This document shows positions 36,057 to 48,082 of a stretch of DNA of 64,000 bases, one piece after another. Positions within the stretch are counted from its first letter, which is position 1. The number at the start of each line of letters is the position of its first letter. This DNA is from Cucumis sativus (taxonomy: Eukaryota; Streptophyta; Magnoliopsida; Cucurbitales; Cucurbitaceae): NCBI RefSeq assembly GCF_000004075.3, contig NC_026657.2, positions 9,796,001 to 9,860,000 on the forward strand, in the 5' to 3' direction. The notes under the pieces were generated by a model. The model worked only from the letters and a program-made list of their open reading frames with translations. It was not told the origin of the DNA and searched no databases. Both the position numbers and the translations under genes were made by a program.

Positions 36057-38149
36057 ATTTAATTATTTTAAATCTAATCACTAAATTTGTAACTATTTTT
36101 TTAAAAAAATTGTTCAAGAATATTCTTATCATTAGTTTTGGATGGAAACAGTTAAATTTTGTTTACATATTTCTTGAACTATTGAAAAGTTTGATAAATA
36201 CCCTTAAATTTACAAGAAAAAAAAAACTAAAAAATATTTCAATCAACCCAATCTTTGTATCAATTTTTTTCATAAAAAATAAGAACTAAAACATTAAGTT
36301 AAAATCATAGTTCAAATTTTGCATTGATTTGTCAATGGATGTTTTAATATCCATATGTTTGATTATTTGAAAAAATTGATATTTTAAAAGTTTTAATATT
36401 CATAGAAGGGGGGAATCGATATTTTCATTATGCTGTAAAAAATTTCACAAATCATGAGAAATAAACATTGTAATGATACTAATATAATTAATAGACATGT
36501 TTGATTATTTGAAAAAATAATAAATTTTTATTTACTAACTTTTTTCTATCATATCTATCGAAATCATTTTATTTTATAAAATTAAGACTTCGATATATCC
36601 ATCAACATCGATATTTTAAACATTAGTCAAAACATAAAATTCAATAAAATCTCACGAAGTTCCAAAATGAAAATTAGCGTACTAAAACAATCATTACTAA
36701 AAAAAAAAAAAAATCAACACAGATAAATCTATCAATATGTTAAATACAACAATAGCTATTTACATTGATTGTATACGTGATCTATCACTCTTGTGTTAAT
36801 AGTCAAATAAATTTAAAATTATGGTTTTAAATTAAAATTTTAGTTGGTAAAAAAATTGGTATATAATTTAGATAATTAAGAGGATTTTTAATCTTCTTTT
36901 AAACTTAAGGGTATTTATAAAACTTTTCAATAGTTTGTGGTTATTTTTTAAACAAAAATTTAAAGATTTTCATCCAAAGCTAATAGTAAAAATATATATT
37001 TTTTTAACTCTTTTTAAAAGTTTTAAGAGTATTTTTTTTACATTTAAAAATTTAGGAATATTTTTGACACAAACTATAGATGATTTAACACACGCTTAAA
37101 TGATAAATTTTATCTCTCAAACCTAAAACAACGCGTCAAATGAATTTGACCGTTTATACATTTTTTAGTTAATTTTACAAATTAATGACACAAAAGTGAA
37201 AATTAATTTTCCTTACCCACGAAATTATCACATCATGATCATATCAACTAATTGAACCGATGTTTACTCTTGACATTTTTAAAAATAAACTTCAAGCTTT
37301 CGCTAATCAATACTAACATGTAAGAATCCACAAGTCAAACACATAGTAACACATGTATCAAAATTGAAATTAATATGTAAATACGAAGATATAAAAATTT
37401 GCATTTCTAAAAAGATAAAGTACAAATCTTTTGACTTATCATGCCTTCTTTGATTCTAAAACAGAGGAAAATTGGACAAAATCAAGTTAATTACTCACTT
37501 GCCACATTTTTATGAAGTTGACTCTCACTTTATTGATTAAAAAAAAAAAAGCATGGTTCTTTGTTTGTACTACATTATAATGGAATTGCCAAGGGACTCA
37601 TTATATGCAGACAAATTATATCGAAGATTGAACCTATAGTAAGAACAACAATTGAATATACACCAAAAAATCCACATACATACGTACTTTAAACATGATA
37701 CTCTACTCTAGTGCATTCATATACAAGTTAGTCTAAAATCCCACATACTATCACAATCAAAGAAGCATTTTCTTTTAAAACTATGATACTTGAATATATC
37801 TGCCTCAATAGTTAGTATAGAAAGAGGAAAAAGTCGATCCAAAATATAGAAACCTACAAGAGTTTGTACCAACCAATTTGAGTGACAATAAATGATTCAA
37901 TAAAGAACAAGAGAGAGAGAGGGTTTGATTAGTCCCAATATAAACTTATTGTCAACTTTAAGCTTTTGTGAAAGGAGAAAGGGAATCAGAATCAAGGAAT
38001 AAAAATTAAAGTAGGGTTTCCCAACAAAACCTATACAAAGCTAGAAAGTAGAGCCTCGTTTTCTTAATGGTGGGTGTCGCAGGAATAAGGAGTTTTTTCT
38101 TTTCTTTTCTTTTCTTGTGTGTAGGCAAATAGAGTGGTCCTTTCCTTCG
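36057..38149. other. AT-rich intergenic region
   Basis: I see no gene. A-runs occur near 36701-36713 and 37540-37550. The (TTTTC)n tract at about 38090-38116 marks a change to less AT-rich sequence that continues to the LRR-kinase gene. Confidence 0.5.
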
Positions 38150-38377
38150 TCAACAGATTGAACTGTGTGCTTCCTCAAGCAAACAATGGCAATGCCAAAA
38201 GCCATACCCTTTTTCTTTTCCTCTGTTTACCTGTTTGAACAATTCAACAACCTTATGCATCAATCCCTCTCGAGGATGACGTATAAAACCCAGAAAGGAA
38301 ATAACTCCCTCTAGAAAGAAGAAGTCCCAAGTGACGAAGCCAAAACTGAAACGTTTACGGAAGTAAGGAAGAGTCTC
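38150..38377 (-). other. uncharacterised 75-codon open stretch
   Basis: On the minus strand a frame stays open from 38377 to a TGA at 38150-38152. It reads GVISFLGFIRHPREGLMHK and later GYGFWHCHCLLEEAH. A splice-donor-like CAG/GTAAAC follows KVVELFKQ. I do not recognise it. It lies about 1.25 kb downstream of the LRR-kinase stop on the same strand, so it could be part of an unannotated transcript, a pseudo-exon or chance. Confidence 0.25.
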
Positions 38378-39631
38378 TCAACAATTGAAAAGCTCAATGA
38401 CTTCCATTGAATCTGATTTCACCCACAATTCCTGTTTTCATATTGTAGTTCAAAACAGAGAGAAATTTAAAATAAAAGATGACTAAAATCAAACAGCAAA
38501 GGCCATAGACGAAGAATCTGTTTACATGCTATAGTACACAAAAAAGATTTAAAATCAAACAGCAGAGGACACGGACGAATAATGATACACTATTATCACA
38601 TAGCCTTTTATTAAACAATTTAAGGCCTTCAATCCTACCTAACATTAGCCTCAAGATTCCAGTTCAGAATAATCTCTGTTTGTCAGTTTAATGCTTGTAA
38701 AGGAAAGTCGGCCACCTTTTTCTTTTTTTCAGCAAAATGTTTAGTGTGGATTGGCATAGCATAGTGATTTGCTCCTGCCTGCCGCTCCATGTGACATCCC
38801 AAAGTTAAAACATCTTATTGGCCTGCTTAAATTATGCAAATGCAATTTTACAAATCTCAACTTTGATGCTTGATAGGTTCTAAGTTTTCAAGTTCATTTC
38901 AAACCATGATGTTACAAAAATCTATCTGCGTCCATATCAAACTCTGACTACATAGTTCCAAGAGAAATAAACTAAGCAGCAAACTAAAATCAAAGAGTGG
39001 ATCCATATTGATGACCACATGAGCCCAAGGTTAGTGTTCGTACCATATCTCATTCCATGAGCATCTTCGTGCCAAAAATGTCGACAAAGCACCTAATAAA
39101 ACTTTAGGAAAATATTGCTAAGAATAAATAATCAAAGGCAAAAAACAAACAAAAATGAAAGGAAAAAGAGGGGGTTGAGTGAGGGAATGTGAAAATTATG
39201 ATGATATCCGCGTGGATTGTAAAGAACATAAAGCAAAAATGTCAAAGCAACTCGCTTTTTCAAGGACAGTCAAAGAAAGCATGGGAAAAATAATTGATAA
39301 TATAAGATTATGTTGAAGCCAATAATGAGGTACAGCAACTAATGAGGTTCCCACGTTCTCTAAAATGACCTCGAGTTTTCTTTACATAACTGCATCACAA
39401 CTAATTGAACGTGGGGTAAATTTGCCTAATTTGATCTTAATTACATTACGATAAGATAATCTACCTGACTCTACTTACCCACTGTATCCTAAATCAATAT
39501 GTGAGCCTAACTGATTCTGGGGCAAAAAGGCCCTACTACTACTCTACCATAAGGATTCGGGAAAGCTAATACAATCATTCCAAGGCTTCAAAATTTGGAA
39601 TAAGGTTATGGGGTGGTCAGGGTATTTAATT
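38378..39631. other. downstream flank of the LRR-kinase gene
   Basis: There is no further coding sequence. The part nearest 39631 should contain the 3' UTR of the minus-strand kinase, but its end is not defined. The base composition is milder than in the preceding AT-rich block. Confidence 0.4.
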
Positions 39632-42600
39632 TCATGTAGCTAGTTCTTGTAATGATTTAACTTTGACTGTGTGCTCCAGCAAAATTCTGTGGAGTTCTTC
39701 AGCTGTTGGTCTATCGTTCGGGTTCTCTTGAGTACACTTACGAAACAAGTCAATCAACAGGGCTTTAGTTTCTTGGTCTTTTTCTTGACCCTCTGATTCT
39801 TGAACTGATGATTGAGACATCGTGCTTTGCTTTATAGTTCCCAATTCCTCCTCAAGGTCACCTGCCAATTCTGGTCTTTTACCCATCTGTTCAGATTGAA
39901 AAAATAATAGTTGATTAGGGAAAATCCTAAACTTACAAATAATTTAGTCGCTGAGCTAAGTTCTTTTTAAACTGTACTGGGAATGGGAAATGGGAATCTA
40001 GATGAAGAGAGTAGAAGGAACCTGAAGATGATCGAAGATCTGCAATTCTGTAAGCCCCAAGAACGGAATCTGCAAGGTCAGCAGTTCCAATAACAGACAT
40101 CCAAACGACCAAATATCTACTTCCTGCAACCAAAGGAAAGAATGAATATCATCCAGTTATAGACATCATAAATCATAGGTTGAGAGCATAATGCACAACT
40201 AAAAGCAAACTAGGTTAGAAAATAAAACACCATAAACTTCTACGCTAACTAACAGAACAGGACTGACGCAAAATTTACCAGTAACACTATCTCCAAACAT
40301 TCTAAGAAGCTAGGGTTTTTCTTGGGTCCCCATATAAAGATTTACTGGCCTGACACTCCTACACATCACTCCTTCCTAGTAACAAACTTCCATTTGGTAT
40401 TTTCTTAGTTTTACAGGTGAAAGACAATATGACCGACCCTTTGACTCCCTGGCCCCATATTTCACAAATCCAGGGCGGTATTTTTTCTATTCACATATGT
40501 TACAAAATGGAGGTCTCACGTGCCTATCAATGCCCCACTAGTGCATTCATCTTAACCTGTACGTGAAAGTGAATGGAAGGAAGTTTAGGTCGCTGATAGA
40601 TCAAGCGCTTCCCATGTAGATCTACAAACTTGTCCTTCATACTGCATTAACACTTCAGGCTCACTTGTCTCTAAACTCAGCTCAGTGGTTAGTAGTACAC
40701 CCTATTGACCCAAGCTCTGATTGCAATTCAAAACTCAAAAGTTAGTTGACATGGGAGGGAATTTGACCTTTGACCTTTGACCTTTGACCTGTCCCATTTC
40801 ACTGGATGTAGTTGTGAAATAACGTAATGTAGGGTGGATATACTTACGAGGAATTGTAACCTGTAGGCTAATAATAGAACCCAAACAGGACACTCATTTC
40901 ACGGAACCCAACCAAAAACAAAAATATATTGAAATATAGATGATACACAAAACACAAGACAAACCACGTAATTTGAGGAGTACTTGAAAGCTCCTCCTGA
41001 AATCACTCAACCCCAAAACCACATGAATTAGTGCTAAGATTTTCCTTTCTCACCCCTCTATTTGTAACAAATTACCAAAACACTTGGCTAGGCAGTTACT
41101 GACATACACTTCAAATCTTAATAATATTCCCAATTCAATCCCTAATAAAGTTCCTATCATTACCCATCCCTAAAACACACCGTGTTTTTCCCCAACAAAA
41201 AATAAAAAACAGTACTAGGCATTTTTTGAGGTACTTGGACCTTCCAAGAGAACACCATGCTAAGAAGAAACCTTGATCTGAAAGCCTGAAACATCCAAAG
41301 AGAAAAATGAAAAGCTAATCTACATACCAGTCCATAAACATGTGGTGTATGCATTGCTCGTAGAACTTCTGGAGCCATCCATCGGGGTGTTCCAACACAA
41401 ACATCAGGAGGCGGTATTCCAGTATGAGCAATACAACAAGTGTGCAATAAAGATCGAAGGGGCACTGCTCTATCAAAATCACAAAGCTTAACGATGGGAA
41501 CTCCATCAGATTTTTCATCAAAATCCATCAAAATATTTTCACTTTTGATGTCTCGATGAATGATGTGTTTTGAATGCAGCTCTACCAAAGCACTTGCAAC
41601 ATCTCGAGCTACATGCAATGCCAAATCCATTGGAACATGTTCTTTCCCAGCTTTGTACAACTTGTCCATGTAGCTCTGCAACATACAAAGTAAAACATAG
41701 ACATACAATGAGAAAAACAATCACTGACACAGATATGCTAATTTAACAAGTTAGAAGACAGTTTACCTTCAAAGATCCCCCTTTAACATGCTCTAAGAAA
41801 ATTGCAGACCTAAGTAATCGACGCTTTGGCTTTCCATTTTCAGAAGGAATCCATTCAGAAGATATCTGATGTCCATACATCTGAACTATGCATGAGTGTT
41901 TCAAAGCACCCAGAATTCTGACTTCACCTAAGCAACTGAATTCAAAGTTTCTTATTTCTTCAAATGAAGATTCACAAACTTCACGTTTCCGTAACTGCAA
42001 TTTCCAACAAAATAGATGCCCCCTTATTACAGGTTTCAAAGCAAAAATTACAAGCAACGACATACAACACAACATAGGAAGTATGAACTGAAATAATAGC
42101 TAAAGTCAGTACATCATAATGTAAAAATAAACAATACTTTTCAGTTGCCTAAAATTTTACCTTTGCTGCAGCCTCAACTGACGCAAGTTTGCATTTTATT
42201 ACAGAACTAGAAGGAGCCTTCTCAATCTCATCACAATTGGAAAGAGAGGGAAAAGAAATCCCTGGACTGGATGTCACCCCAAAAGAAATAGGAAGTTTGG
42301 CACGACTGAGAGGTATGTACCTACAACAGCATGCAATAAAAGATTTAAAAACTAAAAATTAATTAAATTATAAAAAAGGTATAGTTTTTTAACCGAACTA
42401 TAGGCAATGAGCTAAAAAACCTGGTACTGAATCAAATAAGTGTAATAAAGTTAAACAAACACCACAAAGAGCTGTGCAAAATAAAGCATGAATCTACATT
42501 ATCATAAAGATAAAACAAACATACAAATAAATAAACAAGTGCACAGGAATAATAAACGTTCAGAATCAATCCTTAAACAGACATCTTTAGTTGAAGAAAT

Positions 42601-45510
42601 TCAAGGCCATTGGAACTGTCAAAAGATACCTACCTACAAAAATATTCAGGATCTGCTTCTTCTCGTATATCGTTTGGTCGGCATGCATCAACAACCATTC
42701 GAACCAAAGTATTACCTCTTTGCACTAAGATCACGTTCCAGGCATGAGGCAAGAAATCCAAGTAACCTCTCACAAGCTCGCAAGGTACTGGAGGCTCCAT
42801 ACGATCACACAAATACTGAAGAATTAATCAAAGATTTGTTAAGTCCGAGAAAATATAAGCCACTCATGATGGAAAGAACACAAGAACAAACATAGAAAGG
42901 TTAAAGTAATTAGTAACATAATCACCTTAAGTAGCAAAGCTCTATGTCTGCACACCCCAAACTGCAAAGCTCCCAGAGGAACTATGATGGAATTTCGACT
43001 AGCTTTAATAGAACGAAGAGACTTCTCACAGATATCGGTAAAAAGAATATCCTCATAATTATCCACCGTCAATTTGGTGGACGAAGTAAGATTATCCCGA
43101 TCTCCAGTTGAGCAGGTGCAGACAAAAGGCTTTTGATACTTTGAACCAGAAACAACTCTCCGTGTTTTCTCAACCATTGCACTTCTATCACTGCCTCCAA
43201 AATGATCGGATACAAATAAAGCAAGTAACTGTGCAATATACACATCATCAATAACTTGATCTCTTTCTTGGGTTAGCTGGTTAATCTGCTTTAGACGGAG
43301 TACCAATGACTTGGCAGCTATTGTTATAGAATCTAATACTTCATCGTGTTCCCTGGAGGCACATACAAATAATCAGTATCAATATCCACTCCCCACTATG
43401 AAAGTCGTCATATACTCAAGCTACTCAGAGAATAATCAGAATCACCAATATAACACCTTAACTAATCTACCTGTTAACAATAATGACTTCACGTGAATCA
43501 AGATGGAAATTCTGCTCATAATTCCTTAATGGCATGAAGGGGCGATCACGTCCAGCATCATAAAATCCATCTGGCAAATAATCCTCCACGTTGCAAAAAG
43601 AGGTACTATTGTACTTGCAAGATAAACTTGAGCTGTATTCAACTGGCTTTCTTGACTTGCAAGGTTTAGGATTATCAAGTTCCTTCTCAGAACATCTTTT
43701 CAACTTAGCATTATCCTTTGATACTTGTGAAGATGACCCTTCTTGGTCATGTGCTCCATTTCCTGTCAGTGGCAAAGTCTTGCTAGTCTCACAACATTCA
43801 TTTTCATCCCTTGTCATTGTTTCTGCAGCAGCATCACAGATGCTTGAACAATCCTCCACTGGAAATTCCTTTTTGGGATCAAAATTGTCATTCTCATGGC
43901 TCTCGATATGATTTTCCCTTTCAGCTCCCACATCACAAGTTTCTTTACTATCAAATAATTCATCAATAGCCGATGAATCTCCAACTGTAGTTTCAGAAAT
44001 AGAAGCAGAATCAAGCCTCTCAGGTTCTTGATTTTCATGGATCTTTACTTCAGTGTGATGATCTACTCCTTTCCACTTCCTGCTGCTGTTCAAACGTTCC
44101 TGGCGTGCTTTCTGCTGTAAATAATGCCGTCTCCGCCATCGCTTACCTGATCTTTTAGATGCAAAGGATCTACTATTCGTTGAAGGTCCCATTAATAGGT
44201 TTGATGAAATGTTACGCATACCTGCAAAACAAGGTCCTGAACAATAAAAATCAAAGAACCAAGATGAAAAATCCATAGCCAAATATTGCTCATACACTTA
44301 GGGCAGAACATACCTTTAAGAGGAAAACTATTCTCATTGTCTTGATCGGTGGCTTCATAAACATCCATTTCAACTGTAGAACTAATCCATTCTTCATTGG
44401 CAGTATCATATTCAAGATTTCCTTCAAAATTACAGCATATCCAGGAGGGTATCTGACAGCTTTTCAGTAATTTATTGTACTGTACCAGTGAAAAACCATA
44501 GCAAAACGTACATTAAAAATACATTATGTTGTTCCTAGACAGATTAGAGAAGTGCACAATAATTTTTAGCAACCAACTATGCAAAACCACTCAATTGCCA
44601 ACCTCCCAAAGAAACTATGTAAATATGCATAAACCATGTTTTTTCCCTATGACGAGAAAATAAAACAGAATAAATAGACAAATACCTGTAAATTCAAGTT
44701 TCTAAGGCTATGCATAGATACAAGTTCAAGAGACCCCAATGATGTTAACCTATTACTTGAGAGATCCAAGTTCTCCAGCTTTTGCAGGGAAGACAAAGCA
44801 GGAGGCAGTTCCACCAATTTGTTATTGGCAACTCTCAAGGATATCAAAGAGTTCAAATAACCTATTTCTGATGGAAGGCTCTTCAGCTTATTAAATGAGA
44901 GATCCAGATACTCCAAACTATTCAGGCAGCCAATTTCAGGAGGAAGAAATCTGAAGGAAAAGGAAACACAACAAATTTTCTTAAAGATCACACATCAAAC
45001 ACACAAACAAAAAGAAAAAGAAACTTGACTTTTATTTTGTTATAAGAAACCAGGCTTTCAAACAGATAAAAGGAAAAACACAAGGGTACACAAAAACTAA
45101 GACCACCAACAAAGGCGACGATCACATAATGTCATAATCTATCACTTGACACAATTTCCTACAGCAACGCTTGGAGGAGAGATCGTAATTTTGGTCCAGT
45201 GTCACCTAATGTGTTATGTGAGTCCACATATAAGACTCCAAAATAAAAGTAACAAGAGATCATGAGGTGGAAGCCTTGTTATTTTTTATACTTCTAAGTG
45301 ACATTTTCAGGGTAGCATATAATGATTTCAGATAAAGAGTCGAGTCAATCACAGAGGGTGGTCACATGTAAATTTTGCTTAATCATTTGGAAATATAGGA
45401 AGCAAATTCAAGTTTTAGATGAGGGATATAGGGATTCAGAATGTAAACCGAGTCATCTGACGCTCTTTTATGTATCAAACCATATACCTCCCCCTCCCCC
45501 TCCTCCCCCC

Positions 45511-45542
<32 letters not shown>

Positions 45543-46315
45543 AACAACAACAATTAATAATAGTAACAAAAAAACAAAATTAGAAAACCAAATCATTAGG
45601 TTGTTAAAGTCTAATGCTACATCGCCTGTTCCTAAAAAATTCCCAACAAACCATAGCCCATCATGTTTAAATCAGAAAACTATCAAACGATCTAACTCGT
45701 TTCACCACCCTCTAAATAAGTTGAACATAAGCACAGCAGCCAACTAAAGCAATAATATACAAGCTCAGGTTTTCAACTTCCTTTATAAATGAGGTACGCC
45801 CACCTAATAGAAAAGTGACAAACTGAGAGCTTAGTCAAGCACTTAAGGCCAGCGATCTCGCTAAGAATTGGAAAGGAGGATGGCTTAGGAGGAATCTTCG
45901 ATAGCTCAAGCTCCTTCAGACCCTTCAGTTTGTGCAATGATAAACCACCAAAACCCGGTGAGGATAACTTCACCTGCAAGCATTCTAACCCCACAAAGTT
46001 CTTCAATTCTGACGGAAACAAGTTAATCTCGTTTCCAAAGAACTTAAGCATTCTCAATTCTCTAAAGTCACCAACTGATTTCGGGATCAAATTGAACGCA
46101 TTCCGAAAAACATACAGACCCTTTACTGAGCTGCTGGAACCCTCCAAGAAATTGGAATCCAAGTTTCTCCCCGATACATCAAGAACCGAATCATCAGCAT
46201 CGTTTCCATTGTCATCCTCAAACGAAACCAACTCAGAAGATTTCAAATTTCTTGACTCCACAAGACCGGTTTCCGAGGAGTCGGCGACCGTTTCTTCAGA
46301 GTTAATAAGCTGCAT
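39632..46315 (-). CDS. leucine-rich repeat protein kinase (At1g04210-like, intracellular)
   Basis: Exons in transcript order: 46315-45804, 44950-44686, 44479-44314, 44221-43471, 43352-42926, 42815-42634, 42320-42161, 41994-41767, 41675-41328, 40123-40022 and 39886-39632. They total 3396 nt, or 1131 residues, all GT-AG and in frame. An acidic N-terminus leads into LRRs at about residues 55-260 (LEYLDLSFNKLKSLPSEIG, LENLDLSSNRLTSL). A linker follows with a very basic patch near 335 (KRSGKRWRRRHYLQ) and Ser/Glu-rich sequence. The kinase domain (about 770-1115) has VIKCK, HRDIKSENIL, VGTPRWMAPE and DIWSFGCLLLELL. The DFG position reads DFD (KLCDFDRAVPL), so metal binding is atypical; I recall the Arabidopsis relative having the same. 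No signal peptide or membrane span is seen, so it is probably cytoplasmic. Substrate and role are unknown. Its 5' end is head-to-head with DMC1. Confidence 0.92.
40762..40790 (+). repeat. (TTTGACC)4 short tandem repeat in a kinase intron
   Basis: Four TTTGACC units lie in the intron between exons 9 and 10 of the LRR-kinase gene. TTGACC includes the W-box core, but intronic position and pure tandem form make slippage the simpler explanation. Confidence 0.85.
45484..45541 (+). repeat. C-rich homopolymer tract in LRR-kinase intron 1
   Basis: Short C-runs with T lead into 27 consecutive C (45505-45531) and then about ten A. In the kinase transcript this is a poly-U then poly-G tract within the 853-nt first intron. 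Exact length is uncertain, since such runs are error-prone in sequencing. Confidence 0.85.
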
Positions 46316-47957
46316 TTGGGGTAATAGCGGGTTTCGATAACAATCCGCAGGCTAGAATTGCTGAGAATCAAGTAGTTGAAGGTTTAAGCCTTCGAAACAG
46401 GTATCAAAGAATTCGAAGAAAAAAAAAATATCTTCATAAGGGAGAAGAATTTGAAGCATACAGCATGAAAACGAAACGTAAGAAGAGCAAAAATTGTAGT
46501 TAAAGAAAGGGATAAACCATGGAAAGAGGAAGAAGGAGCGGGCGACAATGGCCGGAAGAGAACCGCTCCTTGAGAATAAGTTAAGAGAAACCCTAGAAAT
46601 GTAGTGAGAGTGGGAAAAGAAAACGTTATAACGGGACGGGATTTAGGAGCGATGATTGAATAATTTGGTAAGTTGGACACTGCTTACGTATTGGGCACTC
46701 CACTTTTCCTTTCCTTTAAGGCGCTCCCCCTTTTTTTTCCTTTTTTTTCCTATCCCTCGTTTAGTTTTAAATAAATGGATAAAGTCATGGTGTTGTGTTT
46801 AGCTCCCAAATCCCCTTTGCATTCTCTATTTTTCTCTTTTAGTTCTTTCAACGAAAAATTGAACTCTCTTGTCTAACATACTTACTGGATGCTAAATTAT
46901 TAATTAAATTATAAAAAATAACAAATTGTGACGTAAAACAAAATTTTCTGATTATATCAATAATAAATACTGATAGACCACATATCACTCTACCAGTAAC
47001 ATTAACATTGATACTCTACCAGTAACATTAACATTGATAAAAAAAATCCATCAGTTTTTATTATTTATAGATTAATTATTTTGTAACCAAATGTTTTATG
47101 TTTTTAAGTAGTATTTAGCTATACTTTTTAAATCCACTGAAGTGATCTCTAGCCACCAAATAATTTGGGTTGTAGTTGTTTGTTTTTCTTTTAAATCTAT
47201 TAAATAAAATAATCATATGCTTGGAATTATATATTTTCAATAGTTTAGATGACTATGTTTGTTTTTAAAAAAACAATCTAAACAAAATAAGATAGGGATT
47301 ACCCATTTAACAATACCTTAAATTTTTAGTGGGAATAAAAATAACAAAATCATATTTGATAGGAGTTCGAAATTACAATGAACAATATCAACAACATTCT
47401 CATAATATTTATGACGAGACTCTCAGTATCTTGTTGAATAATTTGTTTCAGATTAGTACCATTAAATTAACATAGTAGATGGTATTTTAGTTTATATATA
47501 TTAATTTATTTTTAAACAAATAAAATTGATAAATAAAAGAAAAACAAAGGGAAAAAATGTTATAAAAATTGATTAGGTATGAACATCCTAATTCCTAAAA
47601 TTATCGTCCATGTATGGAAACTAAAAGAGAGTAAATATAAATTCATCCGTTAGAGACGAAGTCTATAGAACTACTTCCAATTGGTTATGTGGATGTGTGG
47701 TGAAAAGTTAAATTTATCCACAAGCCAATAAGGACGAGTCGCGTAATTAGTTAAGCCTGTGATAGGGGATGGGAGTGCCCACAACACGCGACAATATGGC
47801 CTTTGGGCGCGTGCTCAAATGTGGTGAAAGTTCCAAAAATACCCCTCCAATTACATCCGCTTTTGAAATGGAAGCCATCTCAAAACACATAATTTCATTG
47901 CCGTTTACATGACCGAACGGCAAACGCTAACTTTCATTTGCCCGATTCCCGCTCCCT
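46316..47957. promoter_or_regulatory. divergent intergenic region between LRR kinase and DMC1
   Basis: The two start codons point away from each other and are 1.77 kb apart, so both promoters lie here. The 46450-46600 part is GC-richer and probably holds the kinase leader; a 98-codon minus-strand frame at 46384-46680 is Phe/Ser-rich and may be wholly or partly upstream of transcription. A 26-bp unit ACTCTACCAGTAACATTAAC... is exactly duplicated at 46987-47012 and 47013-47038. A GATAGACCACATATCACT remnant of the fold-back repeat type precedes it. Confidence 0.6.
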
Positions 47958-47965
47958 TATAAATA
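47958..47965 (+). promoter_or_regulatory. candidate TATA box of DMC1
   Basis: TATAAATA lies 125 bp before the DMC1 ATG. TTTCCCGC at 48005-48012, downstream of it and probably in the leader, matches the E2F consensus. That would fit a replication or meiosis-linked gene, but is inference. Confidence 0.6.
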
Positions 47966-48082
47966 CAGTCTTCTTCTGTCAACATCATTTTATTTCTTTC
48001 TAACTTTCCCGCGACCTTCCTCTACGTCGTTCGTAGCCAGGAAAACAGTTCTCCGGTTAAGGCACCTTCAAGATAACCAACG

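Noticed and set aside
40675-40740. AGCTCAGTGGTTAG... resembling a tRNA-derived SINE head
   Set aside because: Only the A-box-like start is convincing; no clear B-box, tail or target duplication. A similar weak match at 52147-52215 was rejected for the same reason.
42488-42895. 135-codon plus-strand ORF
   Set aside because: Antisense shadow of LRR-kinase exon 6 and its flanking introns.
46384-46680. 98-codon ORF upstream of the LRR kinase
   Set aside because: Biased composition, and its ATG is probably upstream of the transcription start; kept only as a possible leader ORF.
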